A stretch of DNA of 64,000 nt from Yersinia hibernica (GTDB lineage: Bacteria > Pseudomonadota > Gammaproteobacteria > Enterobacterales > Enterobacteriaceae), in NCBI RefSeq assembly GCF_004124235.1, contig NZ_CP032487.1:4154001-4218000 (forward strand), read 5' to 3'. Under the pieces are notes generated by a model, which had not been told where the DNA came from, ran no database searches, and saw only the letters and a list, made by a program, of their open reading frames with translations. Shown piece after piece: positions 17,702 through 28,218 of the stretch. Position numbers and translations under genes: made by a program. Within the stretch, counting starts at the first letter, position 1, and each line of letters begins with the position of its first letter.

Positions 17702-18688
17702 ATGGGCCAACTTGTTGATGGCGTCTGGCAAGACGTCTGGTATGACACCCAATCTACCGGCGGCCATTTCAAACGCAGCACTGCACAGTTTCGCCACTGG
17801 GTCACTGCAGATGGTCAAGCTGGCCCACATGGCAAAGCGGGTTTTAAAGCTGAAGCACAACGTTATCATTTGTATGTTTCTCTAGCTTGCCCATGGGCAC
17901 ACCGAACCTTACTGATGCGCACATTGAAGGGGCTGGAATCACTGATTTCAGTCTCTGTGGTACACCCGCTGATGCAAGAAAATGGCTGGACCTTCGGCGA
18001 TGATTTCCCAGCCAGCACCGGCGATTCTCTGTATCACCTTGATTATCTTTACCAACTCTACCTGCGCGCTGACCCCCATTATAGTGGGCGAGTCACCGTC
18101 CCTGTGTTATGGGATAAGCAGCAGCAAACTATTGTTAGCAATGAATCAGCCGACATCATTCGTATGTTCAATAGTGCGTTTGATAGCGTGGGTGCCAGGG
18201 CGGATGATTATTACCCCACCGCATTGCGCCGTGATATTGATAATATCAATGGATGGGTTTACGACCAGGTCAATAATGGGGTGTATAAAGCCGGTTTTGC
18301 CACCACGCAAGCTGCCTATGATGAAGCGGTTAACACCTTATTTGATGCCCTGGCCAAACTGGAGCAGATTCTGGGCAAACAGCGCTACCTGACTGGCAAC
18401 CAGCTTACCGAAGCAGATTTGCGTTTATGGACAACATTGGTGCGGTTTGATCCCGTGTATGTCACACATTTCAAATGTGATAAACACCGGATCAGCGATT
18501 ACCTTAATTTATATGGTTTCTTGCGCGATATTTATCAGATGCCGGGAGTGGCCGGGACTGTGGATTTTGCCCATATCCGCAACCACTATTACCGCAGCCA
18601 CAGCACGATAAATCCTTACGGGATTATTTCCATCGGCCCACAGCAAAACTTGCTGGAGCCACATGGTCGGGATGCCCGTTTTGCTTAG
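17702..18688 (+). CDS. yqjG: Glutathionyl-hydroquinone reductase YqjG
   Basis: A 328-residue Xi-class glutathione transferase (ECM4/PcpF family) that reduces glutathionyl-hydroquinones with glutathione. The thioredoxin-like domain has the catalytic Cys63 in LACPWAHRTLL, and the C-terminal helical domain contains LTEADLRLWTTLVRFDPVY and NLYGFLRDIYQMPGV. Length matches E. coli YqjG. GAGGGGG precedes ATG 17702. It is cytosolic and likely protects against quinone electrophiles. Confidence 0.96.
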   Translation: MGQLVDGVWQDVWYDTQSTGGHFKRSTAQFRHWVTADGQAGPHGKAGFKAEAQRYHLYVSLACPWAHRTLLMRTLKGLESLISVSVVHPLMQENGWTFGDDFPASTGDSLYHLDYLYQLYLRADPHYSGRVTVPVLWDKQQQTIVSNESADIIRMFNSAFDSVGARADDYYPTALRRDIDNINGWVYDQVNNGVYKAGFATTQAAYDEAVNTLFDALAKLEQILGKQRYLTGNQLTEADLRLWTTLVRFDPVYVTHFKCDKHRISDYLNLYGFLRDIYQMPGVAGTVDFAHIRNHYYRSHSTINPYGIISIGPQQNLLEPHGRDARFA

Positions 18689-18714
18689 CAAGCAGGTTAA
18701 CTGACAGCTGGCGT

Positions 18715-19614
18715 TTACCTATTCGCGAACAGTTTGGGGATCTCGCGCAGACACCACGACTTGGCCTCCCCCATACTGTCGCGCCGCCACGCCATAATGA
18801 TATCGGCCTCACGGCTGTACTCTGGCCCGACAACCCGCAAACGGCCGGCTTCGATATCTTTTTCGACCATGTCATACGGCATGGTCGCCACCCCTAAACC
18901 GGCTAATAATGCCCGCCGCTTATCTTCGATGGTACTGACCGTTAGCCGCTGCTGTTTATCCAGCAATTGTACGGTTAATACCGGCCGTTCTCGGGCAGTA
19001 TCCGCCACAGCCACCCCCCGGTATTTCACCCGCGTCAGTTCTGAGAGCGGCTCGGGCTCCTGATGAATTGGGTGGTCCGGGCTGGCCACATAGACGCTGG
19101 TCACTTTGTACAGCTTGCGGCTGTTAATTTCCGAAGACGCACGAAAATGCATATCAGGCGCAATCACGATATCGGCCCGCCCTTGCTCCAGTCTTTCCCA
19201 AGCTCCGGCTAAAACCTCAGTGAATATAGACACTTGGGTATTGGCTTTCAGCGCCAACCGGTCAACCAACGGGAACAGTTTCCATGCTGGGGATAATGCC
19301 TCACTGACGATGGTGATATGGGTTTCCCAACCACGCGCCAATGCCTCAGCATCAGTCGTCAATTTATCGGCGGCTTCCAGCAGCACCCGCCCGCGATCCA
19401 AGAGCATCCGGCCCACATTGGTAAACTTGGTGCGATGCCCGGAACGGTCGAACAACACCACATCCAGCTCTTCTTCAAGCTTTTGCATGGTGTAGCTTAA
19501 CGCCGAGGGCACCCGCCCCAATTCATCAGCCGCCGCCGCAAAACTGCCACGGCGGTCAATGGCATCCATCACTCTCAATGCTTCTAACGTTAGCGCCCGA
19601 TCTTTGCCCATCAT
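18715..19614 (-). CDS. yhaJ: LysR-type regulator YhaJ
   Basis: A 299-residue LysR-type transcriptional regulator. The N-terminal HTH reads RRGSFAAAADELGRVPSALSYTMQKLEEEL, followed by the periplasmic-binding-like effector domain. E. coli YhaJ activates yqjF and yhaK in response to dinitrotoluene-type compounds and influences virulence in some pathotypes. It is divergent from yhaK with a 174-base shared promoter region, fitting direct regulation of yhaK. Confidence 0.95.
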   Translation of the reverse strand: MMGKDRALTLEALRVMDAIDRRGSFAAAADELGRVPSALSYTMQKLEEELDVVLFDRSGHRTKFTNVGRMLLDRGRVLLEAADKLTTDAEALARGWETHITIVSEALSPAWKLFPLVDRLALKANTQVSIFTEVLAGAWERLEQGRADIVIAPDMHFRASSEINSRKLYKVTSVYVASPDHPIHQEPEPLSELTRVKYRGVAVADTARERPVLTVQLLDKQQRLTVSTIEDKRRALLAGLGVATMPYDMVEKDIEAGRLRVVGPEYSREADIIMAWRRDSMGEAKSWCLREIPKLFANR

Positions 19615-19788
19615 TTTCTCAATCAGGAAATTTGAATATAGTGACCAGATTAACTGGCTAACAATCTGGCGTCCAGACGCTTACCATTTGTTTACAGATT
19701 AATGTCGACAAATTATGCCAACGTCATGGGTATTTGAGTGCAGCCAACACATCTGCAACTGGCAAAATGACGGGCAACAGGAGCAATC

Positions 19789-20493
19789 ATGATCACATGC
19801 AGAACAGCAAAACAGTGCGGGCAAGCTGACTTTGGTTGGCTTCAGGCGCGGTATACTTTCTCATTCGGCCACTATTTTGACCCGAAATTGTTAGGTTACG
19901 CGTCACTGCGCGTGTTGAATCAGGAAGTGTTAGCCCCAAGGGCATCATTCCAGCCGCGCACCTATCCACGGGTTGATATTCTCAACCTGATTTTACAAGG
20001 CGAAGCCGAATATCGCGATAGCTTGGGTAATCATGTTCGCGGCAAAACTGGCGACGTGCTGCTATTTTCTACCCAGCCCGGTGTCAGTTATAGTGAGCAT
20101 AATCTGAGCCCGGATAAACCCTTAACCCGCCTTCAGCTCTGGCTCAATGCTTGCCCCGAACAAGAAAGTCAGCCGGCACAGCGGATGTCACTGTGCACCC
20201 AACCATTAAGATTATTGGCGTCCCCCGATGGTGAGCAAGGTAGCCTGAAGTTGCGCCAGCAAGTATGGATTCATCATTTGGATTTAGCGGCGGGTGAACA
20301 ACATACCATTGATTTACATGGCCCCAGAGCTTACTTGCAATCCATTCACGGGACAGTAGCAGTGGCTGGCCCACAAGTGAGTGAAGCTCAGCGCTTAACC
20401 TGTGGCGACGGGGCTTTTGTCCAGGAAGAACAGCATTTAGTGATTACAGCAGAAACGCCACTGCGGGCATTGCTTATCGATTTACCGGAATGA
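19789..20493 (+). CDS. yhaK: Pirin-family bicupin YhaK
   Basis: A 234-residue pirin-like protein with two cupin folds. The N-terminal part contains YFDPKLLGYASLRVLNQE and LQGEAEYRDSLGNH; the C-terminal part has HGPRAYLQSIHGTVAVAG. E. coli YhaK lacks the full pirin metal centre and is redox-sensitive, with no settled activity. Encoded divergently from yhaJ, its likely activator. Confidence 0.94.
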   Translation: MITCRTAKQCGQADFGWLQARYTFSFGHYFDPKLLGYASLRVLNQEVLAPRASFQPRTYPRVDILNLILQGEAEYRDSLGNHVRGKTGDVLLFSTQPGVSYSEHNLSPDKPLTRLQLWLNACPEQESQPAQRMSLCTQPLRLLASPDGEQGSLKLRQQVWIHHLDLAAGEQHTIDLHGPRAYLQSIHGTVAVAGPQVSEAQRLTCGDGAFVQEEQHLVITAETPLRALLIDLPE

Positions 20494-20518
20494 CCGGGTA
20501 TTCGCCCGGTCACTTTTT
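20491..20518 (+). terminator. yhaK terminator overlapping its stop codon
   Basis: TGACCGGG (20491-20498) pairs with CCCGGTCA (20505-20512), followed by CTTTTT. The first three bases are the yhaK stop codon, so the hairpin begins inside the coding sequence. Confidence 0.88.
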
Positions 20519-20559
20519 ACATGTCAGACTCACAGCCACATCTATTAGTCATGTCTCTG

Positions 20560-21615
20560 TTACGGCTTTAATGACGCCATATCAATCACAAAGCGGTATT
20601 TCACATCACTTTTCAGCATACGTTCGTAAGCATGATTAATGTCCTGAATATTAATCATCTCGACATCAGCGGCAATGCCGTGTTTAGCACAGAAATCCAG
20701 CATTTCCTGGGTCTCTGCAATACCGCCAATGCATGAGCCCGCCACTGAGCGCCGCGCCAGAATGAGCGGCATGGTATTGATCATCGGGCTAAGATCTCCA
20801 AGATAACCGACAAACACCAAGGTGCCATTAACATTCAATGTTGGCATATACGGGTTGATATCATGCACATAAGGCACAGTGTCAATAATCAAATCGAACT
20901 GCCCTTTGACCGCCGCCATTTGTGCATCATCGGTAGATAAAACAATATGATGCGCACCCAAACGACGAGCATCAGCCTCCTTACTGGGCGAGCGGGTAAA
21001 CAGTGTGACTTCAGCCCCCAGCGCATTGGCCAGTTTCAATGCCATATGGCCAAGGCCACCCAAGCCAACAACGGCGACTTTACTGCCTTTGGCCACATTC
21101 CAGTGGCGCAGTGGTGACCAGGTGGTGATGCCCGCGCACAGCAGTGGTGCAGCAGCTTTCAGGTCCAATCCCGCCGGCATTTTTAGCACAAAATCTTGCG
21201 AGGCAATAATAACTTGCGAGTAACCACCATAAGTTGAAGTGTGGTCATGGCGGTCAACACCATTGTAGGTTTGCACATTGCCCTCTTCGCAATACTGCTC
21301 CAACCCCTGTTGGCAGGGCTGGCAGTGACGACAGGAATCCACCATACAGCCAATGCCGGCAAAATCTCCCACTTTGAACTTGGTGACATCCTTACCTACC
21401 GCCGTAACACGGCCAACCACTTCATGACCGGGAACAATAGGGTAGGTGCTAAACCCCCAGTCATTTCGTGCTTGGTGTAAATCTGAATGGCAAACCCCGC
21501 AATAAAGCACCTCCATGACCACATCATCTGGGCGCGGGTCGCGGCGGGTAAACTCGAAGGGGGCGAGAGGAACTTTTGCTGACGTGGCAGCATAACCGAG
21601 TACTTTCATTGTCAT
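20560..21615 (-). CDS. Zinc-dependent NAD(P)H alcohol dehydrogenase, YahK-like
   Basis: A 351-residue medium-chain dehydrogenase of the cinnamyl-alcohol/YahK group, reducing aldehydes or oxidising alcohols. The catalytic zinc motif CGVCHSDLHQ and GHEVVG, the structural zinc cysteines in CMVDSCRHCQPCQQGLEQYC, and the Rossmann VVGLGGLGHMALKLA are all present. GGAG seven bases before ATG 21615 supports that start. It is the last gene of a minus-strand run with an SDR, a cupin and an AKR. The exact substrate cannot be read from sequence. Confidence 0.9.
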   Translation of the reverse strand: MTMKVLGYAATSAKVPLAPFEFTRRDPRPDDVVMEVLYCGVCHSDLHQARNDWGFSTYPIVPGHEVVGRVTAVGKDVTKFKVGDFAGIGCMVDSCRHCQPCQQGLEQYCEEGNVQTYNGVDRHDHTSTYGGYSQVIIASQDFVLKMPAGLDLKAAAPLLCAGITTWSPLRHWNVAKGSKVAVVGLGGLGHMALKLANALGAEVTLFTRSPSKEADARRLGAHHIVLSTDDAQMAAVKGQFDLIIDTVPYVHDINPYMPTLNVNGTLVFVGYLGDLSPMINTMPLILARRSVAGSCIGGIAETQEMLDFCAKHGIAADVEMINIQDINHAYERMLKSDVKYRFVIDMASLKP

Positions 21616-21663
21616 GGTGTATCTCCGGTATTATGAGCATTTAAAAGATAGGCACAGTGTTCA

Positions 21664-22404
21664 TCAAAGTTCTTGTTTCGTCGGACGGAATAATACTTCA
21701 TTAATATCAACATCCTCCGGCTGAGCAATAGCAAAGGCGACAATACTGGCGAAAGCATCAGCGGAAATAGCCACTTCATCATAAAATTGCTTAATGCCCA
21801 CCGCGACATCAGCTTCAGTGATGCTATCCACCAACTCGCTACTCACTGCACCGGGAGAAATAACCGTAGTACGAATATTGTACGGCTTCACTTCCTGACG
21901 TAGCCCCTCAGAAATCACGCGAACCGCCGTTTTGGTCGCCGCATACACCGCACTGCCCGGCCTGACTTTATGGCCCGCCACTGAGGAGGTATTGATGATA
22001 TGCCCGCTTTCCTGCTCTTTCATATAAGACAATGCGGCGGCGATGCCGTAAAGCACCCCTTTGAGATTCACATCAATCATTGCATTCCAGTCATCAATCT
22101 TACGCCGCTCCAACAGTGAGTGCGGCATTAACCCGGCATTATTCACCATGACATCAATGCGGCCATAAAGCCTAACTGCGGTGTCCACCAATGCCTGAAC
22201 CTGATCAGGGTGCGTCACATCAGTTTTGACAACCGCAGCTTTGTTCAATGAAAGCTCGTCGGCCAATGCTTCCAGCCGATGAATACGGCGGGCACCCAGC
22301 ACCACTTTTGCGCCATCTTTTGTCAGGCGGCGCGCCAAAGCCTCACCCAAGCCACTGCTGGCCCCAACGATAACTACGACTTTATTTTCAATACCTTGAG
22401 TCAT
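21664..22404 (-). CDS. Short-chain dehydrogenase/reductase
   Basis: A 246-residue classical SDR. The cofactor motif [14 protein letters not shown], the NNAG segment ([15 protein letters not shown]), the catalytic serine in [11 protein letters not shown] and [18 protein letters not shown] (YxxxK) are intact. The stretch [17 protein letters not shown] is typical of YdfG/serine-dehydrogenase-like enzymes acting on small hydroxy acids or ketones. GGAGGGAAT just before ATG 22404 sets the start. Substrate unknown. Confidence 0.9.
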   Translation of the reverse strand: MTQGIENKVVVIVGASSGLGEALARRLTKDGAKVVLGARRIHRLEALADELSLNKAAVVKTDVTHPDQVQALVDTAVRLYGRIDVMVNNAGLMPHSLLERRKIDDWNAMIDVNLKGVLYGIAAALSYMKEQESGHIINTSSVAGHKVRPGSAVYAATKTAVRVISEGLRQEVKPYNIRTTVISPGAVSSELVDSITEADVAVGIKQFYDEVAISADAFASIVAFAIAQPEDVDINEVLFRPTKQEL

Positions 22405-22417
22405 ATTCCCTCCGAGG

Positions 22418-22813
22418 TTATTTCCGATATTGTTCGTCGCTAACTTTTTCCAGCCACTCAACTGGGCTGCCATCGAGGGATTCGGCGATAGCAATGTGGG
22501 TCAGCGCGGTGTCTGGCGTGGCGCCATGCCAATGCTTGACTCCCTCAGGTATCCAAACGATATCACCCTGATTCATCTCTTTAACCTCACTGCCCCACTC
22601 CTGAATCCAGCCACGGCCTTGGGTGATAATCAACGTTTGGCCCAGTGGATGAGTATGCCAGACGGTACGTGCGCCGGGCTCGAATGTGACCAAAGCGCCG
22701 CCCACACGGGCCGGCGGGGTGGCCTGAAAAGGAGCATCGATACGTACCTGGCCGGTAAAATAATGTGCGGAACCAGGTTGAGATGCTTGCGAGCCGCTTT
22801 GCGTAATTTTCAT
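22418..22813 (-). CDS. Cupin protein resembling bacterial hydroxynitrile lyases
   Basis: A 131-residue single-domain cupin. The metal-site motif HTHPLGQT (two histidines and a glutamine) and the second motif [11 protein letters not shown] match the manganese-dependent cupins typified by the Granulicella hydroxynitrile lyase, as do [13 protein letters not shown] and [15 protein letters not shown]. Family members with this sequence are often annotated (R)-mandelonitrile lyase, but natural substrates are uncertain and a carboxymuconolactone or aldol-type role is possible. GGAGGACAAA precedes ATG 22813. It lies 13 bases before the SDR gene. Confidence 0.87.
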   Translation of the reverse strand: MKITQSGSQASQPGSAHYFTGQVRIDAPFQATPPARVGGALVTFEPGARTVWHTHPLGQTLIITQGRGWIQEWGSEVKEMNQGDIVWIPEGVKHWHGATPDTALTHIAIAESLDGSPVEWLEKVSDEQYRK

Positions 22814-22918
22814 TTTGTCCTCCATATCGACGAAAACCGCCGAATTTAACACGGACTACATAACTGTAGATGCTAAGAGTCATTTCATCGTTATTTCTGA
22901 TAGTGTTCGGGTGATAGC

Positions 22919-23932
<1,014 letters not shown>

Positions 23933-24038
23933 TCATTGTTTACCGCCACAAGACACTCACCAGGTGAATATCAGTTGCATTAAGGTAGCAAATGCTTGTG
24001 CAGAGCATTAGAGGGGGAAATGCGCATGTGTATATGAA

Positions 24039-24061
24039 TTAAACTCATAAATTGAGTTAAA
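24039..24061. promoter_or_regulatory. Candidate LysR operator in the AKR/lysR intergenic region
   Basis: AACTCA (24042-24047) and TGAGTT (24053-24058) form an inverted repeat of the T-N11-A kind bound by LysR-type regulators, between the divergent regulator and aldo/keto reductase starts. Confidence 0.45.
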
Positions 24062-24081
24062 CTCGACAACCTCAGTGCTAA

Positions 24082-24990
<909 letters not shown>

Positions 24991-25033
24991 GCGGTTTTTT
25001 GTGGTATGAGTGTGGTTGAACAGTAAGCGGGGA

Positions 25034-25047
25034 TTTGCAACAGTGGC
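25034..25047 (+). repeat. IS6-like terminal sequence at the left edge of the island
   Basis: TTTGCAACAGTGGC differs by one base from the right terminal repeat of IS26/IS6-type elements (TTTGCAACAGTGCC). No transposase is adjacent, so it would be a relic. It lies where base composition changes from backbone-like to AT-rich. The rest of 24991-25560 is AT-rich and shows no credible gene; it presumably holds the lysis-cassette promoter. Confidence 0.4.
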
Positions 25048-25560
25048 TTTATTTGCAACAATACCAAAAGTATATGTAACCATACTCGTACGAATAGTAA
25101 GTAAACTATAATCGTTTAGTAAAATTATTTTACTTGTTGTGTTTTTATTTTTAAATATAATTACTTCCATTAGAGGGGATTAATATAGATGCATGATGGC
25201 TTTTATCAACTTTATATTTATTCATTGGGTTATCTAAATTTTTATATAGCCAACCCTATTATGCGACTGCGCAAAACTCTATTTACATAGTATCTAACCA
25301 GAGTTATCCAGAGTAAAAATAGGTAACTTACACCACTTCTGACCGCATAATATTGGAAATACGATAATTGGGGTGAGGAATGGTGGATATACAAAACGGT
25401 ACCAGGAACTGATGAGACTACAGATGTATATCAAGGGGGGTATTAAGGTAAAGTAAGCTCTAAATATACAATCGAACATTCAGCTTTAATTAGTCGATAT
25501 TAATGAACTCACTCTAATTTAATCAATATAATTTTATAATTTTAAATGTAGATAATACAA

Positions 25561-25899
25561 ATGAATACTAGTCTAAATTTAATGTCACAATCACTCTATT
25601 TATCATTGCCAAATCTTAAAGATATGGGCTATGGAGCAATCGCTGGGATAATTGCATTGTTACGTGGGAGATATAATGGCAAACCATTTAAGCTATGTTT
25701 CTTTGATGCATTAATATGTTCATTTATCGCTTTTTCAGTTCGTGACCTACTTGTGTTCATGGGTGTAACCACAGACCTTTCATACATTTCAAGTGTCGCT
25801 ATCGGTTATATGGGGACTGATTACATATCAATATTAGTTCGATGGCGAATTGAAGAAAGAAACATAAAAAATAATATAGGTAAAAAGGATGATAAATAA
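25561..25899 (+). CDS. Holin of a lysis-type secretion cassette
   Basis: A 112-residue small membrane protein with about three hydrophobic segments (near residues 22-36, 48-68 and 74-93) and a charged, lysine-rich C-terminal tail ending KKDDK, typical of phage class I holins. It would oligomerise in the inner membrane to release the endopeptidase encoded next. It overlaps the endopeptidase gene by 11 bases. No phage structural genes are nearby, and holin/peptidase/spanin order matches Serratia ChiWXYZ-type and Yersinia Tc-island cassettes. No strong ribosome binding site is visible. Confidence 0.8.
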   Translation: MNTSLNLMSQSLYLSLPNLKDMGYGAIAGIIALLRGRYNGKPFKLCFFDALICSFIAFSVRDLLVFMGVTTDLSYISSVAIGYMGTDYISILVRWRIEERNIKNNIGKKDDK

Positions 25900-26281
25900 T
25901 TTCAAATTTAGTGAAAAAAGTGAGCAAAGATTAATAAATGTCCATCCAGACTTGATTAAAATCGTACGTTACGCCCTCAAAATTAGCACCATAGATTTTG
26001 GTATTCTCGAGGGTCTACGTACTATTTCAAGACAAAAGGAGTTATTTGCTAGCGGCGCAAGTAAGACCTTGAATAGTCGACATCTCTCTGGTCACGCCAT
26101 TGATATTGTCGCTTATGTTGATGAGAAAATCAGTTGGGAGTGGCAATATTATGAACAACTTGCTAACACAGTGAAATCAGCCGCTAAAGAATTGAAGATC
26201 CCTATTGAATGGGGAGGAGATTGGAAATCATTAAAAGATGGCCCACACTTCCAACTCCCGTTTAAAGAGTATCCGGTATGA
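25889..26281 (+). CDS. M15-family L-Ala-D-Glu endopeptidase (endolysin, ChiX-like)
   Basis: A 130-residue zinc peptidase of the VanX/T5-endolysin family (M15). The zinc motif SxHxxGxAxD is SRHLSGHAID with His65 and Asp72; the third ligand His120 lies in DGPHFQLP, with Asp117 as the catalytic acid. It has no signal peptide, as expected of an enzyme released through the holin. ChiX of Serratia, which is needed for chitinase secretion, is an enzyme of this class. It sits between holin and inner-spanin genes, overlapping both by a few bases. Confidence 0.88.
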   Translation: MINNFKFSEKSEQRLINVHPDLIKIVRYALKISTIDFGILEGLRTISRQKELFASGASKTLNSRHLSGHAIDIVAYVDEKISWEWQYYEQLANTVKSAAKELKIPIEWGGDWKSLKDGPHFQLPFKEYPV

Positions 26282-26619
26282 ACTGGAGCATTATTAAAAT
26301 ACAGATCATGACCGTGATTTTACTAGGAGGTTTTGTTGTTTTACTCCTATTTAAGATAAGTAGCCTTTTTAATCAGAATGAAAAGCAAAAAGTAGCACTG
26401 GCAATAGTACAAGATAAAAATGAACAACTTGAAGACGCAATCAATACTTTTAAGCTTAATGAGTCTGAAAATTGGGTTATAACGGAACGCTACTTATTAC
26501 TTGATCAGCAACTAAAGAAGAAAGTCGATGCAGAAACGACACAACTTCAGCATGCTTTATCCCCTGATAAATGTGCTAACAATGCTATTCCTGATAATGT
26601 TTTTAACATCTTGCAGTAA
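26278..26619 (+). CDS. Inner-membrane spanin (Rz-like)
   Basis: A 113-residue protein with one N-terminal transmembrane helix (IMTVILLGGFVVLLLFKI, about residues 10-27) followed by a periplasmic, charged, helical stretch (NEKQKVALAIVQDKNEQLEDAIN), the form of an i-spanin. It starts inside the endopeptidase stop (ATGA overlap). The outer spanin is encoded in another frame across its last third. Together they would bridge and fuse the two membranes in the final release step. Confidence 0.82.
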   Translation: MNWSIIKIQIMTVILLGGFVVLLLFKISSLFNQNEKQKVALAIVQDKNEQLEDAINTFKLNESENWVITERYLLLDQQLKKKVDAETTQLQHALSPDKCANNAIPDNVFNILQ

Positions 26620-26821
26620 TGACTATGAAAGGAAAGCACCAAGGTTTATTTATAAATATCCGGCAGACATATTACTTATGCCGTGTGAAAAACCTAAGTT
26701 AGTAGGTAATACATGGAGGGATGTTGCAATATTAGCTAAACAGCAAAGGCTTGCTTTAGATATATGCGCTAATCAAATAGATGAAATTATAAAGTGGCGA
26801 AAGAATATAAATATTAAGTAA
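26528..26821 (+). CDS. Outer-membrane spanin lipoprotein (Rz1-like)
   Basis: A 97-residue lipoprotein overlapping the Rz-like gene by 92 bases in another frame, the hallmark of Rz/Rz1 pairs. The signal sequence ends in a lipobox (MFLTSCSN; Cys29). The mature part is short with KAPRFIYKYPADILLMPCEKP. I keep ATG 26528 because it supplies the positively charged n-region MQKRH; ATG 26582 is an alternative. It completes a four-gene lysis set. Confidence 0.82.
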   Translation: MQKRHNFSMLYPLINVLTMLFLIMFLTSCSNDYERKAPRFIYKYPADILLMPCEKPKLVGNTWRDVAILAKQQRLALDICANQIDEIIKWRKNINIK

Positions 26822-26945
26822 ATGAATTAAAATTCCATCAGATATTAATAACATGGGCGCGTGATGGTCATACGTGATTTATTCAATCCTAATGGGTTAT
26901 ATCTTGCGACTATGCAGTTTCTATCAACTAAAAAAGGAGTAATGT

Positions 26946-27599
26946 ATGAGCGAAGTAAATAAAAATGCAACCGGTGCTATATTTTTCCAACAGAAAAACT
27001 TTAATGGCAAACCTCACAATTACAAGGAGCGAGAGATTGTCTACAATTTACCTCAGGAACTCAATGATAAATTTCTGTCTGTTGACATTGCGGAATTAAG
27101 CATAGTTCACGGCTGGAGACATTATCATGATTCCCAACCTGAGCAAATCTATAAGGTGTGGACTACATCACAACCAGATATCAGTGATATTAAAGGATTG
27201 TCGAAATTTGTAACTGCGCCAAAAAATACGGAACTTCTGGCAATGAAGTTAACCAACAAATCAGCAAACAGTAATCTTGACTATGTTTTCATTCAGACAT
27301 ATACAATTGAAAACCCGGTAAATATCCCTACTAATGGTGATTATGATATTATTGGCCTTATTCCGAATGATGGCAGAATGTATGTAACATCAATTATTCT
27401 TTTCGACAAAAACAAGATTCCACTGGAAATCGGCGCTGCATACTTCATGTATGATGCTTCAATGGAGGAACTTAAAGCCGTTACTTATTCTGAAACTTTC
27501 CCTGCTGGCTGGAAACTGGTTAAAAAGGCAGGCTATCGTTTTGAGCTTGTCATCAATAGTATAACTCAAAGTAGCAGCGGTGTGGCTATGATAAAATAA
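26946..27599 (+). CDS. Beta-gamma-crystallin-like protein of unknown function
   Basis: A 217-residue soluble protein without signal peptide. The first 50 residues resemble a beta-gamma-crystallin Greek key: a start AIFFQQKNFNGKPHNY and a closing LNDKFLSVDIAEL. The remaining 160 residues are beta-rich, without cysteine, and I do not recognise them. AAGGAG six bases before ATG 26946 gives strong translation. It follows the spanins after 124 bases and is a candidate cargo of the lysis-type secretion cassette, perhaps a toxin or binding protein. The crystallin similarity is by eye. Confidence 0.6.
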   Translation: MSEVNKNATGAIFFQQKNFNGKPHNYKEREIVYNLPQELNDKFLSVDIAELSIVHGWRHYHDSQPEQIYKVWTTSQPDISDIKGLSKFVTAPKNTELLAMKLTNKSANSNLDYVFIQTYTIENPVNIPTNGDYDIIGLIPNDGRMYVTSIILFDKNKIPLEIGAAYFMYDASMEELKAVTYSETFPAGWKLVKKAGYRFELVINSITQSSSGVAMIK

Positions 27600-27603
27600 T
27601 ATG

Positions 27604-27652
27604 TAACTAATAAACTCGCTACATATAATATATATGGCGAGTTTATTACCAT
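27604..27652 (+). terminator. Long hairpin after the crystallin-like gene
   Basis: TAATAAACTCGC (27608-27619) and GCGAGTTTATTA (27637-27648) form a perfect 12-bp stem eight bases after the stop codon. It probably ends the lysis-cassette transcript, although the 3' T tract is contained in the stem. Confidence 0.65.
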
Positions 27653-27737
27653 TTAACCGCGTTTTAGCTCCCGCCATAGGTGGGCTACGTCAATGACTTC
27701 TACGACTGGTAAGTCTTAAGTATTAGGCGGTTTTCAA

Positions 27738-28010
27738 GGCTCTGTCGCATTAAGGCTTGGGCAGGAAATATGCTATTTTATTTATGTAATTTCACCCATT
27801 TATATCTCTGGCCCGAAACACCTCCCGTCACCTGCGTTATCCCCACAGATGTTTTTGCTCAGAGTGTTAGTTGTTATCACGCTTATACCCTCAGCTAGCG
27901 TAATTAATCTAGAAGAGGTGAGGCAAAGCGTGGCGTTATTGTAGGCCACTCCAAGTCTCACCGATGAGTTATTCGTCAGGTACTGTTATAGAGGAAAGTA
28001 TTTAGCCAGC
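27738..28010 (+). pseudogene. Decayed IS6-like element, left end and transposase N-terminal part
   Basis: GGCTCTGTCGCATTAA at 27738 resembles the left terminal repeat of IS6-family elements (GGCTCTGTTGCAAA type). Downstream, in broken frames, fragments of the transposase N-terminus can be read: YTLS.RNLEE near 27890 and RGVIVGHSKSHR.VIRQ near 27930-27980, like the LSYRDVEELLAERGV and RRW pattern of the family. Stops and frameshifts are frequent. The right half is missing; 28011-28218 leads into the LysR-type gene and shows nothing else I can identify. Confidence 0.5.
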
Positions 28011-28218
28011 ATAAACATGCTGGGGGGAATTTTTACTAGCTTACCTACGCGAAGGCAATAGAACCAAATGGCTAACCATCAAGATCTCGAGCAGGATAAC
28101 GGAAGGTAAATAAAATCATTAGATTATGTTAACCATCAGTTACAATAATATAATGCGCACTTCATATACTACTGCTATGTTAATAGCGAAACTTATATAA
28201 CAAAAATACGAGGCCTGC

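Noticed and set aside
25561..26821. Lysis genes as part of an intact prophage
   Set aside because: No integrase, repressor, terminase, capsid or tail gene is present in the surrounding 10 kb, and the neighbours are chitin-active enzymes.
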